Shown in pieces: positions 9,170 to 17,665 of a DNA stretch of 64,000 nt. The first letter of the stretch is position 1; each line of letters opens with the position of its first letter. A program made the position numbers and the translations under genes. Source of the stretch: Vulcanisaeta souniana JCM 11219 (GTDB taxonomy: Archaea > Thermoproteota > Thermoprotei > Thermoproteales > Thermocladiaceae); assembly GCF_026000775.1 (NCBI RefSeq), contig NZ_AP026830.1, positions 953,056 to 1,017,055 on the forward strand, written 5' to 3'. Under the pieces are notes generated by a model, which searched no databases, was not told where the DNA came from, and was given only the letters and a program-made list of their open reading frames with translations.

Positions 9170-9738
9170 GACATTTTCTCCCTAAAGTAGGAGATAAATG
9201 TCTCAAGTTCAAATAACGGTCTAACCACCTCCGTGCCTGGGCATAACTCGTTGACAGTGCGCAGTATCTCCCTATAGATAACGCCGTGGGTTAGGACCAC
9301 GGGTATAACCTTACCCGGGCAGCGACTGCTCATGTAGTCCCTTAGTGTTGGTTTTATCTTTAGGAACGCTATATCCCGTAAACCAAGCCTATTGGTGTCC
9401 TCAAGAAACCTTGGGTCAGGATCACCGTGAAACACGTATAAACCAGGCCCTAGGCTTATTAAGAAGTCCTTAATTCGAGGCCACCTTAGTACTGGGGGTG
9501 TCTCAAAGCCCGTTATGGATACTGCCCTCTCGTAGTCCTTACCATATCCAATAAACAATGGTATATACACATCGCCTTCGGCTTCATTTACTGAAGGTCT
9601 GGATAACGAAACAAATGCATAGAGTACGCCAACTCTTTCAGCGAAATGCCTTACGCTATCCACGTACTCGCTATCCCGAGATCCATGAAGAACAATGACT
9701 ATTTTCGCATGAACACCCCAGCATACAATGTAACACAT
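9136..9738 (-). CDS. CbiX/SirB-like chelatase family protein
   Basis: Begins with a strand and VLHGSRDSEYVDSVR, the HGSR motif whose histidine binds metal in CbiX-type cobaltochelatases. A second THGVIYREIL occurs in the C-terminal half, as in two-lobe chelatases where each lobe begins with a His. The middle section is divergent. Given the overlap with cbiB, insertion of cobalt into sirohydrochlorin is a sensible role, but substrate is inferred. Start choices are ATG at 9738 or a longer one at 9759; neither has a clear ribosome-binding site. Confidence 0.65.
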   Translation of the reverse strand: MCYIVCWGVHAKIVIVLHGSRDSEYVDSVRHFAERVGVLYAFVSLSRPSVNEAEGDVYIPLFIGYGKDYERAVSITGFETPPVLRWPRIKDFLISLGPGLYVFHGDPDPRFLEDTNRLGLRDIAFLKIKPTLRDYMSSRCPGKVIPVVLTHGVIYREILRTVNELCPGTEVVRPLFELETFISYFREKMSWLVRNTRPVR

Positions 9739-9777
9739 ATTAAAGCTTAATACTAGCATAGGGTTGGAGGTTGTGCC

Positions 9778-10545
9778 ATGAGGATCAGAACCACTACATT
9801 GTTGCTTTATTATCCGACCGTCCTCATTATCGTGGCCATGGGAATGCTAATAGCCGTATTAATACCCAGTTACTACGCATTACTCCCTGAATTTATAATG
9901 TCCCTGCTTTTCATATACACTCTTGGTAAGTTACATGGTAAGTTGGGTATTGGTTATTCCTACGTGGTCACGATAATACTAATAGTACTGCTCAGCTATG
10001 CGTCAGTATTCTTAATAAGACCCAGTCTATTTCTCAATAAGGCTCTTATTGAAATGAAACAAAGCTTGTTTAGAGGATCCCTGTATTTGGTTACTTATTT
10101 GTTTCTTTCATTACTACCTGACAGCGCCACGGACCTCGTTGGGACACTACCAATCTTTCTTCTTGTGACTGCCATCGCCGTTCTAGAGCTTAGACTCAGG
10201 CATTATGTCCTGGCTGGAATACTGACGGGAATAGTCGGTATTGGTGTGTCCACGGTGGTTTTATCATTAATGTTCAATAGGGTCATCGTGACCTACGGCT
10301 TGTCGGCAATGACAATGGGCTTAATGGGGCTAACCCTAATGGCGTCATTAATAAATACCGTGAAAAGGCCAGGCAGGTTAATGCATTTTCTTAATTTCTT
10401 GATAATACTATACACGGTCTATGAGTCAATATGGCTGCTAATACCGATACCTCCAGTGCTCATTATTGGCGGTGTTGGTATAAACCGACTTGGTCATTTC
10501 ATTAGCATGCTTGCGGGTATCATTATTGCAATATTTATAACCTAA
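9778..10545 (+). CDS. Polytopic membrane protein of unknown function
   Basis: A 255-aa protein made almost wholly of hydrophobic segments; about eight membrane helices can be drawn, with short loops and no conserved charged motif that I recognise. It starts at ATG 9778 preceded by GGTTGGAGG, a plausible ribosome-binding site. It is followed after 20 bases by another small membrane protein, so the two may form an operon. A transporter, enzyme or structural role cannot be told apart from sequence alone. Confidence 0.6.
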   Translation: MRIRTTTLLLYYPTVLIIVAMGMLIAVLIPSYYALLPEFIMSLLFIYTLGKLHGKLGIGYSYVVTIILIVLLSYASVFLIRPSLFLNKALIEMKQSLFRGSLYLVTYLFLSLLPDSATDLVGTLPIFLLVTAIAVLELRLRHYVLAGILTGIVGIGVSTVVLSLMFNRVIVTYGLSAMTMGLMGLTLMASLINTVKRPGRLMHFLNFLIILYTVYESIWLLIPIPPVLIIGGVGINRLGHFISMLAGIIIAIFIT

Positions 10546-10565
10546 AAGTAGCAATATGCAATGCA

Positions 10566-10967
10566 ATGGGTGAGTCGAGGGGAGTTAGGGCATGGCACAT
10601 ACTCATGGGAATCAGCCTATTGCTGTATCTAGCAAATGCCTCGTTTCTAGTTTACCTGCAGTCCCTGTACTATGGAAATGCAGGTATTATAAATTCAATA
10701 ACATCCGTGTTACCCCAGACCTATGTATCACAGATCAATAAGTACCTTCAACTAGGCTTCATGGGAATAACGGGCGTAATATCAATAATACTAACCCTGG
10801 TAATGCTATATATAATAGTGAATGCTCTTCAGAGCAGGGGCCCTGGTGCAGGTAGAACCATGAAGATAGCCTTAGTTATTTTGCTGATTATTCAATTTTT
10901 CATGGGCAACGTCGGTTTTGTACTTGGTCTAATAATTGGTTTAATCGGGTCATTACTAATGAGGTGA
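10566..10967 (+). CDS. Small membrane protein of unknown function
   Basis: A 133-aa protein with about three to four membrane helices (residues ~10-30, 66-88, 100-130) and a short extracytoplasmic loop rich in polar residues between the first two. The last helices are glycine and leucine rich. It lies between the 9778-10545 membrane protein and the galE-like gene, whose start codon is only five bases downstream, so all three may be transcribed together. No family was recognised. Confidence 0.55.
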   Translation: MGESRGVRAWHILMGISLLLYLANASFLVYLQSLYYGNAGIINSITSVLPQTYVSQINKYLQLGFMGITGVISIILTLVMLYIIVNALQSRGPGAGRTMKIALVILLIIQFFMGNVGFVLGLIIGLIGSLLMR

Positions 10968-10972
10968 TTTAA

Positions 10973-11938
10973 ATGAGGATCTTGATAACAGGTGGCGCGG
11001 GCTTCATTGGTTCCTTCTTAACCGAGAGGCTCGTCTCGTTGGGATACAGCGTGGTTGTAATTGACAACCTAAGTTCCGGCGACTTAGGTAGGCTTGGGCA
11101 GGTAATTGATAGAATTACCTTTGTCAAGGATGACCTGAAGAACCCGAGAAATCCTGAGGCATTCCAGGGCATTGACTCGGTATTTCACCTGGCAGCTAAT
11201 CCGGAGGTTAGGCTCTCAGTGACTGAACCAAGGATACACTTCGACGAAAACATCGTAGCCACATTCAATGTTCTTGAATTATCCCGCAAGTATGGCGTTA
11301 AAAACATAGTCTATGCATCATCGAGTACGGTATATGGTGATGCCAAGGTACTACCAACCCCAGAGGACCACCCAATACAACCAATCAGTGTCTATGGAGC
11401 TGCCAAGACAGCCGGTGAAATAATGTGCGGAACCTACACTAGGCTTTACGGAATTAATTGTGTGGCCCTTAGGTACGCGAATATTGTTGGGCCCAGGCTT
11501 AGGCACGGCATAATCTACGATCTATTAATGAAACTTAAGAGGGATCCAAACGAGCTAGAGGTCCTCGGTGACGGCACTCAAGAGAAGTCATATATATACA
11601 TAACGGATACAATAAATGCCACATTAATGGCTTGGGAACATGCAGCGAGGAATAGTGGCATTTATGTGTATAATGTGGGTAATTGGGATTTAATAAACGT
11701 TAGGGAGATTGTCAATATTATCGTTAAAGTGTCAGGTTTTAATCCGAGGATTACGTACAGACCAGCGACACCAGATGGCAGAGGATGGCCAGGAGATGTT
11801 AAACGAATGTTATTATCCATAGATAAGATAGTGAGGGAAGTTGGTTGGAGACCAAGCATGAGTAGTAAGGATGCCATTGAGACAACAGCTAAGGCTTTAT
11901 CACAGGAGCTTGGTGTTGGTAAATGGTTAAAGTCCTAG
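10973..11938 (+). CDS. NAD-dependent nucleotide-sugar epimerase (GalE-like)
   Basis: Extended short-chain dehydrogenase/reductase. It shows the Rossmann motif TGGAGFIG (residues 6-13), the catalytic YxxxK as Y141 and K145 with a SSS stretch at 116-118, and the downstream RYANIVGP and GDGTQEKSYIYI blocks found in UDP-glucose 4-epimerases. It would interconvert UDP-glucose and UDP-galactose or related sugars for glycan synthesis; exported proteins in this window carry many N-glycosylation sequons. Length (321 aa) is normal. The 3' end overlaps hemD by 16 bases. Exact sugar specificity is not readable. Confidence 0.88.
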   Translation: MRILITGGAGFIGSFLTERLVSLGYSVVVIDNLSSGDLGRLGQVIDRITFVKDDLKNPRNPEAFQGIDSVFHLAANPEVRLSVTEPRIHFDENIVATFNVLELSRKYGVKNIVYASSSTVYGDAKVLPTPEDHPIQPISVYGAAKTAGEIMCGTYTRLYGINCVALRYANIVGPRLRHGIIYDLLMKLKRDPNELEVLGDGTQEKSYIYITDTINATLMAWEHAARNSGIYVYNVGNWDLINVREIVNIIVKVSGFNPRITYRPATPDGRGWPGDVKRMLLSIDKIVREVGWRPSMSSKDAIETTAKALSQELGVGKWLKS

Positions 11939-12627
11939 TTCTTAGAGCGTCAGGAAAGATAAGGCCAATCTCGATAGATGACGTTGATATTATACAAATA
12001 CCTGTCATTAAAATCACGCCTAATGAGAACGTGATTAATAAGATATCCCTTGAGGATGCTAATTACATGGTCATAATGAGTACGACAGTGGTAAAGTACC
12101 TAAGGAGCACCTTAGAGAAGTTGGGTGATAGCGTAAGAGTCATTGGTGTAGGACCACAAACATGCAATGAGATGGAGAAGTTGGGTGTCAAGTGCGAGGT
12201 ACCCAGTGAATTCTCAAGCTATGGCATTATTGAAATGATGAAGAAATTACCACGAGGAAAAGTGGTAATACTGAGGTCGTTAAGGGGCAATGACTATGTG
12301 AAAAATGAGCTTCAGCGAATTGGTTATTACGTAGTTGAGTACGGTATTTATGACCTGACACCTGACCCAATTAGTGTTGATATTGCATGTAGGCTCATTA
12401 ACTACGTCGACTACGTGGTCTTCATGAGCTCCATGACTTATGAAACAATGAAGGATTGCGCTAAAAACGTGCTTAAGGGTAAGACTGTGATAGCCATTGG
12501 TAGGGTTACGGCGAATCGAATGAAGAGCGATGGTATAAATGCATTAATGCCAGGTGAATATACGCTTAACGGTGTTTTAAGAATACTAATTAATCACTTA
12601 ATGATAAGTAGTGAATCACTTGGTTGA
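11923..12627 (+). CDS. hemD: Uroporphyrinogen-III synthase
   Basis: Low-identity but recognisable HemD fold: two lobes, with conserved-type segments such as IMSTTVVKYL, VIGVGPQTCNEMEKLGVKCEVPSE, VVILRSLRGNDYV and VVFMSSMTYETM, then VIAIGRVTANRMKSDG. The enzyme cyclises hydroxymethylbilane to uroporphyrinogen III, the branch point to siroheme, heme and cobamides. At 234 aa it has normal length. It overlaps the galE-like gene upstream and ends inside the 3' end of the convergent K+ channel gene (34-base overlap). Other hem genes are not in this window. Confidence 0.85.
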   Translation: MVKVLVLRASGKIRPISIDDVDIIQIPVIKITPNENVINKISLEDANYMVIMSTTVVKYLRSTLEKLGDSVRVIGVGPQTCNEMEKLGVKCEVPSEFSSYGIIEMMKKLPRGKVVILRSLRGNDYVKNELQRIGYYVVEYGIYDLTPDPISVDIACRLINYVDYVVFMSSMTYETMKDCAKNVLKGKTVIAIGRVTANRMKSDGINALMPGEYTLNGVLRILINHLMISSESLG

Positions 12628-13619
12628 ATTACGAAATCATTACCTGGATTGAGAATAACCTCATTACCCCTAACTATGCCAATGACTAGGTAATTCAGCT
12701 TTGACTTAACCACTTGCATGATATCTATGAAACGCGATCCAACATATTCATCGGCCTTAATTAGGCCCAGGTTACCCTTATTAATTATGTTCATTAGTAC
12801 TGATGATAAACCACGATCAAAGACTTCATTAGCTATCATAATGGTTGTGAAGGAACCCAGTGAAATCACGGAATTAGCACCAGCCCTCAACGCATAATCC
12901 CTATCAACTTCATTAAGAACCTCGGCAATCACATGGGCATCAATATTCAGCTTCCTAACACTCATGATTAATAATATAACCTTCGCATCGGCTGTCTTAA
13001 CATCAGAATCATTAAATGGAAGTATCACTACCGTAGAGGCCTTATCAACACCAGCCCTTAGCAAGTCATTAGTATTGAATGGATCCCCATGAATAAACTC
13101 AACATCAGCAGGTAATGATGACGGCTTATCACTATTATTTAAGTAAAGAATATCAACGATCTCACCCTTCCTATTCATTAAATCGATAACGACATTAATA
13201 ACCCTCAAGGCTCTATCGACATCACCGATCACAACAATATGCTTGCCCTTTGAGGTTGTGTGTTGACCCATGCTCCTCATTATCGCAACATTAGTTAATT
13301 CAGTGGCTATCGAGGCCGTCAGCAGGCTTATTACGGCAATACCCACGGGCATGATCACCATATCAACCACCTTACCAAGGAATGTGTTAGGTACGATGTC
13401 GCCATAACCAACGGTTGTTATGGTCTCCATCACAAACCAAACAGCATTAAAATAATTGTTAAATTCAGGATTCTTACCATACTCAATTACATACATAACA
13501 AAAGCACCAATGAATAAAATAACCAAGAACAGAATTAATGAGTAAAATATAACGCTTCGGACAATCCTACGAAATCTTTTCAAAATCCTCAAAACAGTAA
13601 TAGGTATGACCATAAACAA
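12594..13619 (-). CDS. Two-transmembrane potassium channel with RCK (TrkA-N) domain
   Basis: MthK-type channel. Two membrane helices (about residues 22-45 and 82-105) flank a pore loop carrying the selectivity filter TVGYGD at 69-74. A cytoplasmic RCK domain begins near residue 127 (HIVVIGDVDRALRVI, a Rossmann-type fold) and is followed by a TrkA-C-like end. Such channels gate K+ flow in response to Ca2+, nucleotide or NAD(H) binding. Length (341 aa) fits the family. The last 34 bases overlap hemD on the other strand. Confidence 0.92.
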   Translation of the reverse strand: MFMVIPITVLRILKRFRRIVRSVIFYSLILFLVILFIGAFVMYVIEYGKNPEFNNYFNAVWFVMETITTVGYGDIVPNTFLGKVVDMVIMPVGIAVISLLTASIATELTNVAIMRSMGQHTTSKGKHIVVIGDVDRALRVINVVIDLMNRKGEIVDILYLNNSDKPSSLPADVEFIHGDPFNTNDLLRAGVDKASTVVILPFNDSDVKTADAKVILLIMSVRKLNIDAHVIAEVLNEVDRDYALRAGANSVISLGSFTTIMIANEVFDRGLSSVLMNIINKGNLGLIKADEYVGSRFIDIMQVVKSKLNYLVIGIVRGNEVILNPGNDFVIQPSDSLLIIK

Positions 13620-13723
13620 TTACCATGAGTTAACGACCTATTAAAAGATTACTTAATTTCTAATATATCATTATTTATTATTCGCAATTTAAAGTGAAAA
13701 CACATGTCATTATATTAAAATCA

Positions 13724-14896
13724 CTATATCTCATTAATCTTTTCCTTACTAAAGTAGTCTTTATATTGATCTCTAAGCACTTTCTTATCGAATTTTCCAG
13801 TGCTCGTCTTTGGTATTGACTCAACAAATAATATCTCTGGCAGCTGCCATTTTGCAAACCTACTTGACAAGTGATCTAGTAACTCCTTCCTTAATGCATT
13901 CTTATTCTTATCCTTATACTCAGGTTTTAGGACCACGAAAGTCAATGGTCTCTCGCCCCACCTTGGATAAGGCACTCCAATTACTGTAGTCTCATAAACT
14001 GCTGGGTGCGCCATTAGGTAATTTTCCATATCAATACTTGATACCCATTCACCACCGCTTTTTATTAAATCCTTGAGCCTATCTACGATCTTCATATACC
14101 CATCCTCATCAATAACAACCGCATTGCCGCTTCTCCACCAAATATCAAATCCCTCGCCATGGAATGAGTCAAACGTCCTCTTATCGTTAAAGTATTCTCT
14201 AATGGCCCAGGGACCTCTCTCAAGTAATTCGCCAGGTGTCTTTCCATCCCAAGGAACATCATGTCCATACTCATTAACAACCTTACGTTCCATGGGAAAT
14301 ATGGGCAAGCCCTGTTTAGCCCTATGCGGCCAATACTCATCATTCCTCATCCTACTAAGTACCTTGGGCTTAATTACGTAGATATGGGTAAGCGGAGAGG
14401 TCTCTGTGGATCCATATGCATGTATAACCTCAATACCAAGTTCACTTAAGTCGCGCATCATAGCCACTGGCGGCTCTGAGCCGCCACTCACGACCTTCAT
14501 ATTAAAGTGTGGTTTAGGATCTATAGCTCTTAAGTAATTAAGGATTGATATCCATATACTGGGAACGCCGTTCGACCGCGTAACCTTCTCATTAATCATT
14601 AAGTCAATAATGGGTTTAGGATCATTAGTGCTCCACATACCAGGAAAGACCAGTTTTGCACCAACCATTGTAGCTGCAAAGGACATACCCCAACCATTAA
14701 CGTGATATAACGGAACAAGTTGTAAGAGTGGGTCGCTCGGGTTCATGGGAAATACCTGGTGAATAGCCATGGTATGTAACACAAAGGATCTATGGGAATA
14801 ATAAACGCCCTTCGGCATGCCCGTAGTACCTGATGTATAGCATGCACCGCATGCAGATCTTTCATCAATAAACGGGAAATCATACTTTATCACCAC
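13724..14896 (-). CDS. AMP-forming acyl-CoA synthetase, C-terminal part (frame-disrupted)
   Basis: This segment starts just before the ATP-binding loop YTSGTTGMPKG and runs through the AMP-binding motifs (HAYGSTETSP, GWGMSFAA) to the C-terminal lid with the essential lysine region SIPKTSTGKFDKK. It adenylates a carboxylic acid and transfers it to CoA. Its own 5' end lacks the N-terminal third, which is in the overlapping ORF at 14880-15410 in another frame. Dropping one A from the AAA run at 14886-14888 would read SGDKYDFPFIDERSA without a break, as expected for the family. So this is one gene split by a single base: a real pseudogene, recoding, or a sequencing error. Confidence 0.88.
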   Translation of the reverse strand: MVIKYDFPFIDERSACGACYTSGTTGMPKGVYYSHRSFVLHTMAIHQVFPMNPSDPLLQLVPLYHVNGWGMSFAATMVGAKLVFPGMWSTNDPKPIIDLMINEKVTRSNGVPSIWISILNYLRAIDPKPHFNMKVVSGGSEPPVAMMRDLSELGIEVIHAYGSTETSPLTHIYVIKPKVLSRMRNDEYWPHRAKQGLPIFPMERKVVNEYGHDVPWDGKTPGELLERGPWAIREYFNDKRTFDSFHGEGFDIWWRSGNAVVIDEDGYMKIVDRLKDLIKSGGEWVSSIDMENYLMAHPAVYETTVIGVPYPRWGERPLTFVVLKPEYKDKNKNALRKELLDHLSSRFAKWQLPEILFVESIPKTSTGKFDKKVLRDQYKDYFSKEKINEI

Positions 14897-15410
14897 TCCT
14901 TATTAAGTCCTCATAGTCATAAACCCTTAACCCACCTAGCTCAAAAGGCTCATTAGTTTTACCCATTACCACGACCTTCTCAACATATCCAAACTGCGGA
15001 ATCACACCCTTAAATTGAGCTAGAAGTGGAGCATCTATAAAGAGCACCTTAACCTTTGAGTGATTAGCCACATGCACTATCTCAACAGGTGATAACCTAA
15101 AATTCATCTCAACGAAAACAGCACCAACTCCTGATACGGCGTAGTATAATTCATAATACCTATGAGTATTAACACCAAGGGCACCAACTCTATCGCCAGG
15201 TTTTATACCAAGTTCATTCTCAAGTACATAAGATATTCTCTGAACCCTATCATAAACATCACGATATGTTAACCTAACAATACTACCATCAACATCTCTA
15301 GACACAACCTCATTCTCACCAAAGTATAAAGCGGCATGCCTTATTATTGCATGAACATTCAACGGATAATCATCCATCATGGTTGACGGAAACCCCCTAA
15401 TAAAACGCAT
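14880..15410 (-). CDS. AMP-forming acyl-CoA synthetase, N-terminal part (frame-disrupted)
   Basis: N-terminal 176 residues of the acyl-CoA synthetase whose remainder is at 13724-14896. It carries the typical start of fatty-acid CoA ligases (LNVHAIIRHAALYFGENEVV, RLTYRDVYDRV, KPGDRVGALGVNTHRYYELYYAV, EMNFRLSPVEIVHV) and ends at a premature stop immediately after LIRSGDKV. The two reading frames overlap by 17 bases. Intact, the enzyme would have about 560 aa, the normal length for medium-chain acyl-CoA synthetases. Codon use on both sides of the break looks undamaged, which argues for a recent change or a read error. Confidence 0.85.
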   Translation of the reverse strand: MRFIRGFPSTMMDDYPLNVHAIIRHAALYFGENEVVSRDVDGSIVRLTYRDVYDRVQRISYVLENELGIKPGDRVGALGVNTHRYYELYYAVSGVGAVFVEMNFRLSPVEIVHVANHSKVKVLFIDAPLLAQFKGVIPQFGYVEKVVVMGKTNEPFELGGLRVYDYEDLIRSGDKV

Positions 15411-15796
15411 AATACTATATCACATTCTTATTTATAGGTTTTATCTATGAGCCTAACCTAGGATATTACATATAAAATATTATGCGTATAAAAGAATTAG
15501 TAATATCTAAACTTAAGTAAAACGCTACGGTTAATAGACAAGAATCCCCAGCCACTTTAAGAATAATGACTTAAGCAAGGCGAAAGGTGGGTCTTCTACA
15601 ATGCATTTCAAATCCTCAATACCGTGATTAATATGATCATGCTAGGGATGAAATTAAATTAACGATACCATACCATGACAAACTTACCCAGCAACAACCT
15701 TAAGAAGAAAATACAATGGAATTAAGTATGGGAAAATGCCATGAATTTAAGGGGATGAGGTGGACTTAATACGGCGTGGCACTACGTATATCGTTA
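15411..15796. other. Intergenic region of ~385 bases, no gene seen
   Basis: It holds the upstream promoter region of the acyl-CoA synthetase (A/T-rich sequence such as TTATTTATAG near 15428) and the 3' flank of the exported protein at 15797-17359. No tRNA, C/D box pair, repeat array or coding frame of note was found on either strand. Confidence 0.4.
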
Positions 15797-17359
15797 CTAA
15801 GGACAACTAGACGTGTACGCCGTTACATAGAACCCACTTGGTGATGACATGCTTGGTCCGGAGGTTCCAATGTTTATTGCTTGAAACTGCGTATTGGGTG
15901 GTGATGGGTAAAATATGAACCATTGAATATCATATATGACTGATTCATAATTACATGAGGAACCACCACCGCTATATAGCACGGCTTGAACGCCGGCAGG
16001 CACGTTGATCTGGGTCGTTAGGAATGGGTAAATAACCATAGGCCCAAGGATCTCAGTAGCCAATTGATTCTGCTGGGCAGCGGCCGTTGGGTTTGTTGGT
16101 GCCAATACCCAGGTCTCATTGGGGACAGGGCCTCCATTGGGTGCACTAGTATAGTGAGGAGCCGTTAAGTTTATCTCAATCGGTGGATCAGTAACTGTGT
16201 AACCTTCCGTAATTGCGTTACCGAATTGTCCAGTGGGTCCGGTGGCCGAGAAGCCAAGGGCAATACTTACTTGATAGCTCACGCTTGTCGATGTTGATGG
16301 GCTTATTGGGCCAGGGTCATCGCCAGCCCAGGAGAACCAACCAACCGGCGTATTTCTATACGAGCACGTAAATACACCAGGTTCCATGACACCTTGTGTG
16401 CACATGTATGATGCGTACTGATCAGTGAACGATAATAGGCTACTAACATACGCACCAGGCGCTGGTGTTGATGCGATAAAGTTCCACTCATACCCAGGGA
16501 TGTAGTAATATCCATTCTCCTCATTAATGTTTTGGCCAATTTCAACGCAGAAATCAACGGTTTCATAGCCATAACTATCACTATAAGTCTGCTGGCCATA
16601 CCAGAAGAAGTAGCCATTATTTACATTGGTTGTTTGTTGGGTTGGTGCTGAGAGGGAACTAGCCATTGCGTAGCAGGGATCGTCTGGGTCTACCTGATTC
16701 TGCATGGTGGAAATTACGCCATATAATAATTCCAATGCTGTGATGAGTCTCTCATTAAGGCCGGCAGTGTTGGCAGGCCCGATCATTAATGCCCTACTGC
16801 CTATTGGCACGGCTAATACATACCTCATACTATTGATGCTGTACCTCGGCATGGGCACGGCAACGGCACTCGCATTATACGCCTTGGCCCATGCCTTGGC
16901 CAGTATTAATTCCGCAGTGATTAATTGGCTAACATTACTTATGCCGATCACTATGATATCCCTATTAATGAGTAGGTGCTTCAGTATCCCAGTGGTAATC
17001 GTCATGTTATTGCCCGTGTAATTAAACAGGTATGTCCAGTCAATGGCTATGACCGACTGAGACGGCGCATTGATTATGTTGGAAGTGTTTATGAGGGTTA
17101 TGATGCCCTGTGGAATGCCGGCGTTGACAATACCCTGGATGAACCCTGGAGGACCAACAGCAAAAACTTCAACACCTCTAGGTATGGGTATGGGCTCGAT
17201 CATCTGCAACACCCCTGGGTAACCACGTGTAAGGCCCCCTGCATGTTTTATTCCAATGAACGCCTTATAAGTTGGTAAGACTATTATTGATGCCACGGCT
17301 ATGATTGCTAGGATCAGTACGGTGAATAGCAATTTATTGAACCTAATCCCCATAATCAT
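15797..17359 (-). CDS. Large exported single-anchor protein
   Basis: A basic N terminus and one hydrophobic segment (about residues 8-30) are followed by a ~480-residue extracytoplasmic domain rich in Ser, Thr, Tyr, Asn and Pro, with scattered cysteines and N-x-S/T sequons. The first ~150 residues after the anchor look like an alpha/beta unit. The end (TAYTSSCP) places a cysteine at the C terminus. I do not recognise a family. A TATA box at 17381-17390 sits 26 nt from ATG 17359, so a leaderless start is chosen, and it shares a 13-nt upstream element with the exported protein gene at 30380-31339. Confidence 0.7.
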   Translation of the reverse strand: MIMGIRFNKLLFTVLILAIIAVASIIVLPTYKAFIGIKHAGGLTRGYPGVLQMIEPIPIPRGVEVFAVGPPGFIQGIVNAGIPQGIITLINTSNIINAPSQSVIAIDWTYLFNYTGNNMTITTGILKHLLINRDIIVIGISNVSQLITAELILAKAWAKAYNASAVAVPMPRYSINSMRYVLAVPIGSRALMIGPANTAGLNERLITALELLYGVISTMQNQVDPDDPCYAMASSLSAPTQQTTNVNNGYFFWYGQQTYSDSYGYETVDFCVEIGQNINEENGYYYIPGYEWNFIASTPAPGAYVSSLLSFTDQYASYMCTQGVMEPGVFTCSYRNTPVGWFSWAGDDPGPISPSTSTSVSYQVSIALGFSATGPTGQFGNAITEGYTVTDPPIEINLTAPHYTSAPNGGPVPNETWVLAPTNPTAAAQQNQLATEILGPMVIYPFLTTQINVPAGVQAVLYSGGGSSCNYESVIYDIQWFIFYPSPPNTQFQAINIGTSGPSMSSPSGFYVTAYTSSCP

Positions 17360-17380
17360 CAACTAGCATCGCACAACGGA

Positions 17381-17403
17381 TTTTTTAATACTCCGGCTGT
17401 TCA
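17381..17403 (-). promoter_or_regulatory. Promoter with conserved 13-nt upstream element (copy 1)
   Basis: Read on the minus strand, TGAACAGCCGGAG (17391-17403) lies directly upstream of TATTAAAAAA (17381-17390), whose centre is ~26 nt from the start codon at 17359. The same 13 bases lie in the same position before the gene at 30380-31339. The element occupies the place of the BRE plus upstream flank, so it may be an activator or repressor site shared by the two exported-protein genes. Confidence 0.75.
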
Positions 17404-17494
17404 GTAAAAGTGATTCGAGTGAGTTTGAATTTGTTTACGGACATGCATCCTGAGTAAGGAGTGACGTCAAGAATGTCTAATGTTTAAGATGCCT

Positions 17495-17592
17495 TGGTGG
17501 GCCCGCCGGGACTTGAACCCGGGATCTCCCGCGCGTCAGGCTTGTACGGGGCATCAGCCCCTGGGCATCCTACCAAGCTAGACTACGGGCCC
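17495..17592 (-). tRNA. tRNA-Val (GAC) with a 21-nt intron at a non-canonical position
   Basis: On the minus strand the acceptor arm GGGCCCG pairs with CGGGCCC, followed by discriminator A and an encoded CCA (17495-17497). The D stem GTCT/GGAT, T stem CCGGG/CCCGG and T loop TTCAAGT are intact. The anticodon stem only forms (CCCGC/GCGGG, loop CTGACGC) if 21 nt at 17542-17562 are removed, which places the intron between nucleotides 29 and 30 rather than at 37/38. The intron can form a short GGGG/CCCC helix, as expected for a bulge-helix-bulge substrate of the tRNA splicing endonuclease. Confidence 0.93.
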
Positions 17593-17665
17593 GTTGATTC
17601 ATTAACTGTGTTGTTTTTAAGGTTTTAGCTTCCCGTTTTTATTGAGGGTAATTCCTTTATAGTGA

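Noticed and set aside
15797-17359. Thermopsin-type protease or S-layer protein
   Set aside because: The exported domain lacks a clear catalytic motif and is too small and unrepetitive to call the S-layer protein; left as unknown.
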